This document shows positions 1 to 5,339 of a DNA stretch of 6,485 bases, one piece after another. Position numbers and translations under genes: made by a program. Source of the DNA: JAZGAE01 sp036475545 (GTDB taxonomy: Bacteria > Pseudomonadota > Alphaproteobacteria > DATDPM01). The notes under the pieces are model-generated. The model saw only the letters and a list, made by a program, of their open reading frames with translations. It did no database searches and was not told the DNA's origin. Positions within the stretch are counted from its first letter, which is position 1, and each line of letters starts with the position of its first letter. The DNA lies in NCBI GenBank assembly GCA_036475545.1, contig JAZGAE010000037.1, positions 1 through 6,485 of the forward strand. Direction: 5' to 3'.

Positions 1-33
1 CGCCCGCGGCGTTGCGCCGCTCGGCCGACCCGT

Positions 34-107
34 CCTCCGCAGCAGCGGCGGCCCACTCCGCCGAAGCAGCCCCTTCGGCTGCGAAGGCCGGGCTGCCGCT
101 GCGGAGG
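34..107. repeat. Nested inverted repeat, possible structured RNA or terminator
   Basis: An outer 9-base arm at 34-42 (CCTCCGCAG) is complementary to 99-107 (CTGCGGAGG). Allowing a 3-base bulge, the pairing extends inward through 45-48 with 96-98. Inside it lies a perfect 7-bp hairpin, GCCGAAG at 60-66 with CTTCGGC at 73-79 and a 6-base loop. A second, overlapping fold pairs 66-71 with 77-82. No T-run follows, so it is not a standard intrinsic terminator. In DNA this GC-rich, some of the pairing is expected by chance. Confidence 0.4.
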
Positions 108-241
108 GTGGATGCCCCCGCATCGCCCTTCGCGCCGCGCCTGGCGGATCGCCTCGCCACGGCGCAACGCAGCCGATTCCACCTGACCGGATTATGTTCC
201 AGACCTTTTGTTTGCGTGGCCTTCGCTTGATTGTGCCTGGT

Positions 242-256
242 GGCCCGACCCGGGCC
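242..256. repeat. Short perfect hairpin
   Basis: GGCCCG at 242-247 and CGGGCC at 251-256 form a 6-bp all-GC stem around the loop ACC, 12 bases after the TGA at 228-230. If an upstream gene ends at that stop, this could help end its transcript, but no U-tract follows it. Confidence 0.35.
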
Positions 257-325
257 GATCCCTGGCGCCGGCCGCGCTGCGGTCGAAAAATGGGGCTGCG
301 GCCTCTGGCTCTTAAGACCCGGTAA

Positions 326-379
326 ACCGAGGCCCTGGTACGGTGGCTCCGAAAGTAGGGGCTTTCATCGGGCCTCGGT
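326..379. promoter_or_regulatory. Nested inverted repeat in the clpS upstream region
   Basis: ACCGAGGCCC at 326-335 and GGGCCTCGGT at 370-379 form a perfect 10-bp inverted repeat. Within the 34-base interval a second stem is possible, GGCTCC 345-350 with GGGGCT 358-363 (including G-U pairs), closed by the loop GAAAGTA. The structure ends 7 bases before the promoter-like TATTAT at 387. It could be an operator, or a leader RNA fold if transcription starts further upstream. The pairing is directly visible; any regulatory role is inferred. A 10-bp repeat with a variable loop can arise by chance in a GC-rich window of this size. Confidence 0.35.
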
Positions 380-392
380 GATCCAATATTAT
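363..392 (+). promoter_or_regulatory. Weak sigma70-like promoter candidate for clpSA
   Basis: TATTAT at 387-392 matches the TATAAT -10 consensus at five of six positions and lies in the most AT-rich patch upstream of clpS. The best-placed upstream hexamer, TTTCAT at 363-368 with an 18-base spacer, is a poor -35 match. If used, transcription would start near 399 and leave a leader of about 35 bases. The call rests almost entirely on the -10 element. Confidence 0.3.
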
Positions 393-405
393 GGGTGGTC
401 TGCGG

Positions 406-422
406 ATCAAGAGAATCAAGAG
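406..422 (+). repeat. Tandem direct repeat of ATCAAGAG just upstream of clpS
   Basis: ATCAAGAG occurs at 406-413 and again at 415-422, a 9-base period separated by one A. The second copy ends 12 bases before the clpS ATG. Its AAGAG is the only purine-rich stretch that could serve as a ribosome-binding site, and it is weak and slightly distant. The repeat could instead be a protein-binding site in the leader. Confidence 0.6.
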
Positions 423-434
423 CGCGCATCGGTC

Positions 435-758
435 ATGAGCGACTCCGACAAGCGCCCGGGCGTGCCGGCGACCGGGGTGGTGGTCAAGACCCGGCCGAAG
501 ACGACGAAGCCGTCGATGTACAAGGTCGTCCTGCTCAACGACGACTACACGCCGATGGATTTCGTCATTGACGTGTTGGAGCGCTTTTTCGACAAGCCCT
601 ATGACGAGGCGACCCAGATCATGCTACACGTCCATCGCCGGGGTGTCGGGATCTGTGGCGTCTACACCTTCGAGGTCGCGGAGACCAAGGTGAACCAAGT
701 GGTGGAGTACGCCCGCCACAACCAACACCCGTTGCAGTGCACTCTTGAGAAAGAATAG
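435..758 (+). CDS. clpS: ATP-dependent Clp protease adaptor ClpS
   Basis: A 107-residue cytoplasmic adaptor that recognises proteins with bulky hydrophobic N-terminal residues (the N-end rule) and delivers them to ClpA for degradation by ClpAP. The length matches the family (E. coli ClpS is 106 aa). Residues 1-27 form a flexible N-terminal extension rich in Lys, Pro and Thr, of the kind engaged by ClpA. The folded core follows. Its substrate pocket is intact: NDDYTPMDF at 35-43 gives N35, D36, D37 and M41, and H67 lies in LHVHRRG. The ClpA-contacting AETK segment is at 82-85, and the C-terminal HPLQCTLEKE is typical. The start at 435 was chosen because it gives the family length. The frame is open back to 231 but those residues show no conservation I recognise. 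There is no strong Shine-Dalgarno sequence. clpA follows after 17 bases, so the two are almost certainly co-transcribed. Confidence 0.97.
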   Translation: MSDSDKRPGVPATGVVVKTRPKTTKPSMYKVVLLNDDYTPMDFVIDVLERFFDKPYDEATQIMLHVHRRGVGICGVYTFEVAETKVNQVVEYARHNQHPLQCTLEKE

Positions 759-775
759 GTAGCGGGCCGCCGCCC

Positions 776-3073
776 ATGTTGTCGCATCATATCGAGCAAA
801 GCCTTCACCGGGCACTGGCCTACGCCAACGAGCGGCGCCACGAATATGCGACGCTCGAGCACTTGTTGCTCGCGCTTGTGGACGATCGCGACGCGGTGGC
901 CGTGCTGCGCGCCTGCGGCGTGGACACCGAGCAGCTGCGCCGCGACCTCATCCATTACCTCGACCATGACCTTGCGGGCTTGGTCACGAACCACCGCGAA
1001 GACGCCAAGCCGACCTCGGGGTTTCAACGCGTGCTTCAGCGCGCCGCAGTCCACGTGCAATCTTCGGGACGCGAGGAGGTCACCGGCGCCAATGTTCTGG
1101 TGGCGCTGTTCTCGGAGCGCGAGTCCCACGCAGTCTATTACCTGCAAGAGCAGGAGGTGACCCGGCTCGACGTGGTCAACTACATCTCCCACGGCATCGC
1201 CAAGGTGCCGGGCCTTTCCGAAAGCCATACCATCCATGGGATCGAAGAGGACGCCACCGCCGAGGAGGTGGTGCGAAAGGGAAGCGAGGCGCTGGACGCC
1301 TATTGCGTCAACCTCAACGACAAGGCCAGCAAGGGGAAGATCGATCCGCTCATAGGCCGCGAACGCGAGATCGAGCGCACCATCCAGATCCTGTGCCGGC
1401 GGACCAAGAACAACCCGCTCTACGTCGGCGAATCCGGCGTAGGCAAGACGGCCATCGCCGAGGGACTGGCGCGCCGCATCGTTTACGGCGAGGTACCGGA
1501 GGTCCTGAAGGACGTCAACATCTACGCGCTGGACCTGGGGGCACTGCTCGCCGGCACTCGCTACCGCGGCGACTTCGAGGAGCGGCTCAAGGCCGTGATC
1601 GGAGAGCTCGAGGCGGAGGCGGGCGCGGTGTTGTTCATAGACGAGATCCACACGGTGATCGGCGCAGGCGCCACTAGCGGCGGCTCCATGGACGCCTCTA
1701 ATATCCTCAAGCCGGTATTGGCGAGCGGCACGCTGCGCTGCATCGGCTCCACGACCTACAAGGAGTTCCGCAACTACTTCGAGAAGGACCGCGCGCTGGT
1801 GCGCCGGTTCCAGAAGATCGACATCAACGAGCCGTCGATCGAGGACACGGTGAAGATCATGCGCGGCCTGAAACCCTATTACGAGCGCCACCACAAGGTC
1901 CGGTACACCGCGGAGGCGATCCGCAGCGCGGTGGAGCTATCGGACCGTTACATCAGCGACCGCAAGTTGCCTGACAAGGCGATCGACGTGATCGACGAGG
2001 TGGGCGCGGCACAGATGCTGGTGCCGCCGAAGAAGCGCAAGAAGTTGATCTCGGTCAAGGACATCGAGGCGGTGGTGGCGATGATCGCCCGCATTCCGCC
2101 CAAGCGGGTGTCGCGCGACGACAAGGAGGGCCTGCGAAACCTGGAACGCGACCTCAAGACCATGGTCTTCGGCCAAGGCGCGGCGATCGGGGCCCTGGCG
2201 AGCGCCATCAAGCTCGCGCGCGCTGGCCTGCGCGAGCCCGAAAAGCCGATCGGCAACTATTTGTTCTCAGGCCCGACGGGGGTCGGAAAGACCGAAGTCG
2301 CCCGCCAGCTCGCGCGGGTGCTGGGCATCGAGCTGATCCGCTTCGACATGTCCGAGTACATGGAGCGCCACAGCATCTCGCGGCTCATCGGCACGCCGCC
2401 GGGCTATGTCGGCTTCGACCAGGGCGGGCTCTTGACCGACGCCATCGACCAGCATCCCCATGCCGTCCTGCTGCTGGACGAGATCGAGAAGGCGCATCCC
2501 GACCTGTTCAACATCCTGCTGCAGGTGATGGATTACGGGAAGCTCACCGACCACAACGGCAAGAGCATCGATTTCCGCAACGTGATACTCATCATGACCA
2601 CCAACGCCGGGGCGGCGGAACTGGCCAAGCCCGCCATCGGCTTCGAGCGGAGCGATCGTGTGGGCGAGGACGAGGAGGCCATCAACCGCTTCTTCACGCC
2701 CGAGTTCCGCAACCGGCTGGACGCGATCATCTCGTTCAAGAGCCTCAGCCCCGAGATCGTCGCCCGCGTCGTCGACAAGTTCCTCATGGAGCTTGAGGAG
2801 CAGCTCGCCGACCGGGGCGTCACCATCGAGATCGAGGAGAACGCGCGGGATTGGTTGGCGAAGCGGGGTTACGACCAAATCTACGGCGCCCGGCCCCTGG
2901 CCCGCCTCATCCAGGAGCACGTCAAGATGCCACTCTCGGAGGAACTCCTCTTCGGAAAGTTGGCCAACGGCGGCATCGTCCACGTGAAGGCCGAGGCGGA
3001 CAAGCTTACCTTCGAGTTCCGGAAAGGATCCTCCAACAAGGGATCGGCGAAACGGCCGGCGCTCGTGGAATAG
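776..3073 (+). CDS. clpA: ATP-dependent Clp protease ATP-binding subunit ClpA
   Basis: A 765-residue class I Hsp100/AAA+ unfoldase (E. coli ClpA is 758 aa) that forms a hexamer, unfolds substrates and threads them into ClpP. The Clp N domain, where ClpS docks, covers about residues 1-145. D1 begins near IDPLIGRE (about 189-196), with Walker A GESGVGKT at 218-225 and Walker B ending in D289-E290. D2 has Walker A GPTGVGKT at 499-506, the pore loop GYVG at 543-546, and Walker B ending in D568-E569. The ClpP-docking loop reads IGF at 621-623, where E. coli ClpA has IGL. All catalytic motifs are intact, so the protein should be active. The N domain (for example HRALAYANERRHEYATLEH) looks alphaproteobacterial. 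The start ATG lies 17 bases after the clpS stop with no clear Shine-Dalgarno sequence, which suggests translational coupling. The C-terminal tail is Lys/Ser-rich. clpP is not in the window. Confidence 0.98.
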   Translation: MLSHHIEQSLHRALAYANERRHEYATLEHLLLALVDDRDAVAVLRACGVDTEQLRRDLIHYLDHDLAGLVTNHREDAKPTSGFQRVLQRAAVHVQSSGREEVTGANVLVALFSERESHAVYYLQEQEVTRLDVVNYISHGIAKVPGLSESHTIHGIEEDATAEEVVRKGSEALDAYCVNLNDKASKGKIDPLIGREREIERTIQILCRRTKNNPLYVGESGVGKTAIAEGLARRIVYGEVPEVLKDVNIYALDLGALLAGTRYRGDFEERLKAVIGELEAEAGAVLFIDEIHTVIGAGATSGGSMDASNILKPVLASGTLRCIGSTTYKEFRNYFEKDRALVRRFQKIDINEPSIEDTVKIMRGLKPYYERHHKVRYTAEAIRSAVELSDRYISDRKLPDKAIDVIDEVGAAQMLVPPKKRKKLISVKDIEAVVAMIARIPPKRVSRDDKEGLRNLERDLKTMVFGQGAAIGALASAIKLARAGLREPEKPIGNYLFSGPTGVGKTEVARQLARVLGIELIRFDMSEYMERHSISRLIGTPPGYVGFDQGGLLTDAIDQHPHAVLLLDEIEKAHPDLFNILLQVMDYGKLTDHNGKSIDFRNVILIMTTNAGAAELAKPAIGFERSDRVGEDEEAINRFFTPEFRNRLDAIISFKSLSPEIVARVVDKFLMELEEQLADRGVTIEIEENARDWLAKRGYDQIYGARPLARLIQEHVKMPLSEELLFGKLANGGIVHVKAEADKLTFEFRKGSSNKGSAKRPALVE

Positions 3074-3078
3074 GCGCA

Positions 3079-3099
3079 GCCGCCCCGTCGCCGGGCGGC
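3079..3099 (+). terminator. Possible terminator stem-loop after clpA
   Basis: GCCGCCC at 3079-3085 pairs perfectly with GGGCGGC at 3093-3099 around a 7-base loop, starting 5 bases after the clpA stop. No T-run follows, so termination would need Rho or would be weak; the hairpin could instead protect the 3' end of the clpSA message. Confidence 0.35.
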
Positions 3100-3115
3100 C
3101 GTGGCGGACTCACCA

Positions 3116-3127
3116 AATACCGGTATT
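3116..3127. repeat. 12-bp perfect palindrome
   Basis: AATACCGGTATT is a perfect palindrome. After one mismatched pair, a further CC/GG pair on each side (3113-3114 and 3129-3130) extends the symmetry. It is AT-richer than its surroundings. It has the shape of a small dimeric regulator site but lies between two gene ends, where no promoter is expected. Confidence 0.5.
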
Positions 3128-3272
3128 CGGGACCCGCGCAGTGCGGCCCGGGAACGAACAACCGCCCTTGCCAAACGCGGCGCGGTGTGTCCTCACCGAG
3201 TGTGCGCCCGCCGCGGCCGGATCGTGGGCTCTCGCCGCCGCGGCGCTCGGGGGCGTCCCGAAAGCCAATGGG

Positions 3273-3704
3273 TTACTCTTCTTGAATCGACTCGAGATAG
3301 TGGGTGAGGACTAGGATGCGCAGGTAGGCGGCCGGGTAACCTGGTTTCCTTTCGTCCTCACCGAACCGGTTTCTCCAGACGGGCATTGGAAAGAAGAGGT
3401 GACCCCTCACGGGTTCCGCGAGCTCGATGACCCTGTAAATGCGCCAGAAGGGGAAGACGCCGCCGCTCTTCTTGCTGATCTGGGTCACGTCGGAAGGCTG
3501 CACGATCAGGATCTCGGCCATGCGCCCGTCGCCCTTGCCCGCCTCCCCGTGGCATGCCATGCAATTTTCTTCGTATTCCATACGGCCCTCGGCGAGGACC
3601 TCGTCTTGTTGCGCCTGGCTTGTAGCCGGTGTCGTCATCAAGACCGCCGCGGCGAGGAAGCCGATTCCCGCCAGGTTGCCGATCTTGGGAAAGCCGTCTT
3701 TCAT
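3273..3704 (-). CDS. Exported monohaem c-type cytochrome (class I-like)
   Basis: A 143-residue precursor of a small periplasmic cytochrome c, likely an electron carrier or haem sensor. The signal peptide has Lys at 2 and 7, a hydrophobic core at about 11-23 (GIGFLAAAVLM), and a probable cleavage site after SQA at 29-31. The single haem-binding motif CMACH is at 48-52 (C48, C51, H52), followed by GEAGKGDG as in class I cytochromes. The likely sixth ligand is M107 in FFPMPVW. Mature size is about 112 residues. The start at 3704 was chosen because GAAAGG lies 8 bases upstream and the signal peptide begins there; the frame is open 96 bases further upstream but without export features. The gene stands alone, so its redox partner is unknown. 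The stretch between haem and Met (SGGVFPFWRIYRVIE) resembles small cytochromes seen near oxidases or dehydrogenases, but context here does not settle that. Confidence 0.88.
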   Translation of the reverse strand: MKDGFPKIGNLAGIGFLAAAVLMTTPATSQAQQDEVLAEGRMEYEENCMACHGEAGKGDGRMAEILIVQPSDVTQISKKSGGVFPFWRIYRVIELAEPVRGHLFFPMPVWRNRFGEDERKPGYPAAYLRILVLTHYLESIQEE

Positions 3705-3735
3705 GGATTGTGCCTTTCGGGGTTGGTCAAGCGAT

Positions 3736-3763
3736 CCCGATCGGGGGAGTTCGCGGTACCGCG
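3736..3763. promoter_or_regulatory. Paired palindromes upstream of the cytochrome gene
   Basis: CCCGATCGGG (3736-3745) and CGCGGTACCGCG (3752-3763) are perfect palindromes whose centres are 17 bases apart, close upstream of the minus-strand cytochrome start at 3704. They could be operator sites for dimeric regulators. Palindromes this short are not rare in GC-rich DNA, so the regulatory reading is tentative. Confidence 0.25.
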
Positions 3764-4020
3764 GCCGTGTCTGCCATAACTTCGCCCCCGAGGCCCGCAC
3801 CCGCCCTGATGATCGCCCAACGGCTCCGGCAAGTCTACGCCCGCGCGGACGGGATAGCTCCGCCGACCCGCCTTCTGCCGGTGAACCGTGGATCGTGCTA
3901 GGGTCGCGGCCGGGACCCCGACCTTCGCGAGAAGCCCCCGCGCCTGTTCGGCGGGATCATTACGGCGAAGGAGGGCCGGTCGGGGCGCGCCAGGCGCCTG
4001 GCCTCGCGGCCTGCGGCGAC

Positions 4021-4037
4021 CCGCCCGCCACGGGCGG
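4021..4037 (+). promoter_or_regulatory. Hairpin directly upstream of the Sel1-protein ribosome-binding site
   Basis: CCGCCCG at 4021-4027 pairs with CGGGCGG at 4031-4037 around the 3-base loop CCA. It ends 3 bases before the GGAGG at 4041-4045 that precedes the GTG start at 4057. In the mRNA it would sit next to the ribosome-binding site, where it could affect initiation. Function is inferred from position only. Confidence 0.35.
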
Positions 4038-4056
4038 ACTGGAGGATGGGATCGGG

Positions 4057-5274
4057 GTGGAACGGGCGTCGGAATTGAGGGGACCGACTGCCGAAACCCT
4101 TGGCCAGAACGGCCGGGCCACTGCGCCACTGCGGTTTTGGTTGGCCGCCGCCCTGGCTGTTCTCCTGAGTTTCGCCGGCCCGGCGTGGGGTCAAGCCGAC
4201 CCCGGGCGGGCGGCCTTCGAGCGGGGAGATTACGCCGCCGCATTGCGCCTGTGGAAACCCCGTGCCGAGGAGGGCATTGCCGCCGCGCAGTACAACCTCG
4301 GCGTCCTTTACCGGTACGGGCTGGGCGTCGAGGAGAGCTTCGCCGAGGCGGCGAAATGGTTCGAGCGGGCGGCGGCCCAGGGCGACGCGGACTCGCAGCT
4401 CGCCCTCGGTGACCTATACGCCAAACAGTCCTCAAGCGCCGAAGACGACCTGGCGGCCGCAGGCTGGTACCGGCGCGCCGCCGAACAGGGCCTTGCCGAG
4501 GCCCAGCGGAAACTGGGGCTTTTCTACGTCCAGGGGCGTGGCGTCCCGCAGGACCGTGCGGAAGCCTCCAGATGGCTCGCCGAGGCCGCCGAGCAGGGCG
4601 ATGCCGACGCTCAGGCGTGGCTGGCCAAGATGCCCTGGCAGGGGCCGAAAGAACAGGCCACGGCGGAGCAGCAAGTCACGGGCACGGACTGTCCCGGGGA
4701 TCTGGATGATTCCTACAAACTGAAAATGCATCTGGACATCCCGCGCCCGCGCCTTCATGAAGACCACAGCATCGCCGAGCTAGGCGAGATGTCGTTCCAC
4801 GGGCCCAGGAGTCGTGTCCTCGGGCTCGCGAGCACCAATCTGGAATTCGGCTGGCACGTCCAGTTCGCCGCCAAGCCCTTCGGCGACGGGCACTGCTTCT
4901 GGGTCACCCGTGCCGATCTGTCGCTGCGCTATGCGGCTCCGGACATCTACGTCGCGCGTGAGTATCGCCCCGGTTCGTGCCCCTACAGGGCGGTCCTGCA
5001 ACACGAGGAGGAGCACGTGGCCATCACCCGCGGAATCCTGGAACACTACGCCCCCAGGCTGGAGACGGCGCTGACGTCGCTCCTCGTCCCCACGGGGACG
5101 AGGCCGATCGTGGTCGACTCGCCCGAGGCCGCCAAGCACGAGACGAGCGAGCTGATGAAGGAGCTCGTCAAGCCGATCTACCAGGAAATGGTGACGAAGC
5201 TCCGCGAAGCCCACCGCGAGCTGGATTCGCCGCGCGGTTACCGGAACACCTTCAGGCGCTGTCCGAGCTGGTGA
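4057..5274 (+). CDS. Exported Sel1-repeat protein with C-terminal HExxH (putative metallopeptidase) domain
   Basis: A 405-residue predicted periplasmic protein. The start is a GTG with GGAGG 11 bases upstream. It gives a signal peptide with a rather long n-region (1-24), a hydrophobic core at 25-41 and cleavage near GQA (45-47). The frame is open far upstream, but that part lies antisense to the cytochrome gene. Residues 48-72 resemble a half repeat. Three 36-residue Sel1 repeats follow at 73-108, 109-144 and 145-180; repeat 2 lacks the usual G-x-G loop. A linker leads to a second domain (about 209-405) holding H316-E317-E318-E319-H320, the HExxH signature of zinc metallopeptidases, and four cysteines (212, 280, 308, 402) that could form disulfides. 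The motif region (REYRPGSCPYRAVLQHEEEH) resembles the DUF922-like putative proteases as I remember them. Metal binding and activity are inferred, and the third metal ligand is not evident. Sel1 repeats usually mediate protein contacts, so the repeats may position the domain on a partner. Confidence 0.82.
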   Translation: MERASELRGPTAETLGQNGRATAPLRFWLAAALAVLLSFAGPAWGQADPGRAAFERGDYAAALRLWKPRAEEGIAAAQYNLGVLYRYGLGVEESFAEAAKWFERAAAQGDADSQLALGDLYAKQSSSAEDDLAAAGWYRRAAEQGLAEAQRKLGLFYVQGRGVPQDRAEASRWLAEAAEQGDADAQAWLAKMPWQGPKEQATAEQQVTGTDCPGDLDDSYKLKMHLDIPRPRLHEDHSIAELGEMSFHGPRSRVLGLASTNLEFGWHVQFAAKPFGDGHCFWVTRADLSLRYAAPDIYVAREYRPGSCPYRAVLQHEEEHVAITRGILEHYAPRLETALTSLLVPTGTRPIVVDSPEAAKHETSELMKELVKPIYQEMVTKLREAHRELDSPRGYRNTFRRCPSW

Positions 5275-5283
5275 GCCCCGCGT

Positions 5284-5325
5284 GCCGGGCGGGCTGAGCG
5301 GCGCTGGCGAAAACAACGGCCCGGC
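5284..5325. terminator. Weak inverted repeat between convergent gene ends
   Basis: GCCGGGC at 5284-5290 and GCCCGGC at 5319-5325 form a perfect 7-bp inverted repeat with a 28-base spacer. It lies in the 65-base gap between the ends of the Sel1-protein gene and the acyltransferase gene, where a bidirectional terminator would be expected. The long loop and lack of T-runs make this a weak candidate. Confidence 0.25.
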
Positions 5326-5339
5326 TTGCCACCTTCGGT

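Larger units (their letters stand above)
1..434. other. Region upstream of clpS with no identifiable gene
   Basis: No recognisable protein is encoded here. Up to about position 175 the sequence is very GC-rich and open in nearly all frames. The plus frame ending at the TGA at 228-230 has G or C at most third positions and reads as an Ala/Ser/Pro-rich tail, so it could be the 3' end of an upstream gene. A minus-strand reading running off the left edge is equally open and also Ala-rich. Neither matches a family I know. From about 180 to 434 the base composition is less extreme, and several inverted repeats, a tandem repeat and a promoter-like hexamer precede clpS. The clpS frame is open back to 231, but that stretch shows no protein-like character and ClpS does not need it. 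Confidence 0.6.
3074..3272. other. Convergent intergenic gap between clpA and the cytochrome gene
   Basis: The plus-strand clpA and the minus-strand cytochrome gene both end into this 199-base gap. It holds the stem-loop at 3079-3099, the palindrome at 3116-3127 and a GC-only palindrome CGCCGCGGCG at 3236-3245. Short readings through it are Arg/Pro-rich and resemble no protein. In many Proteobacteria aat or infA lies downstream of clpA; neither is present here. Confidence 0.6.
3705..4056. other. Divergent intergenic region with several palindromes
   Basis: These 352 bases separate the divergent cytochrome and Sel1-protein genes, so both promoters should lie here. I see no convincing -35/-10 pair for either. 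Readings through it in all frames are Arg/Pro/Gly-rich and look non-coding. It contains perfect palindromes at 3736-3745 (CCCGATCGGG), 3752-3763 (CGCGGTACCGCG) and 3989-4002 (GCCAGGCGCCTGGC), plus the hairpin at 4021-4037. The first two lie 32-59 bases upstream of the cytochrome start codon, where an operator would be expected. Confidence 0.55.

Noticed and set aside
230..400. A possible tRNA or small structured RNA gene before clpS
   Set aside because: No T-arm or acceptor-stem pattern could be fitted; the visible stems do not form a cloverleaf.
231..434. A 68-residue N-terminal extension of ClpS
   Set aside because: ClpS from the ATG at 435 already has the family's full length, and the extension covers inverted repeats and a promoter-like element.
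662..1894. A 410-codon open reading frame antisense to clpS and clpA
   Set aside because: It lies opposite two unmistakable genes. Its translation is rich in Leu, Val, Arg, Asp and His with no recognisable domain, as expected from the complement of GC-rich coding DNA.
3705..3800. A 32-residue N-terminal extension of the cytochrome
   Set aside because: It would bury the signal peptide inside the protein, and the ATG at 3704 has a strong Shine-Dalgarno sequence.
3281..3800. Long plus-strand reading opposite the cytochrome gene
   Set aside because: It is the mirror of a gene with a clear CXXCH motif, signal peptide and ribosome-binding site.
3439..4056. A 206-codon in-frame extension at the 5' end of the Sel1-protein gene
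   Set aside because: It runs antisense to the cytochrome gene and through Arg/Pro-rich non-coding sequence. The signal peptide and GGAGG point to a start near 4057.
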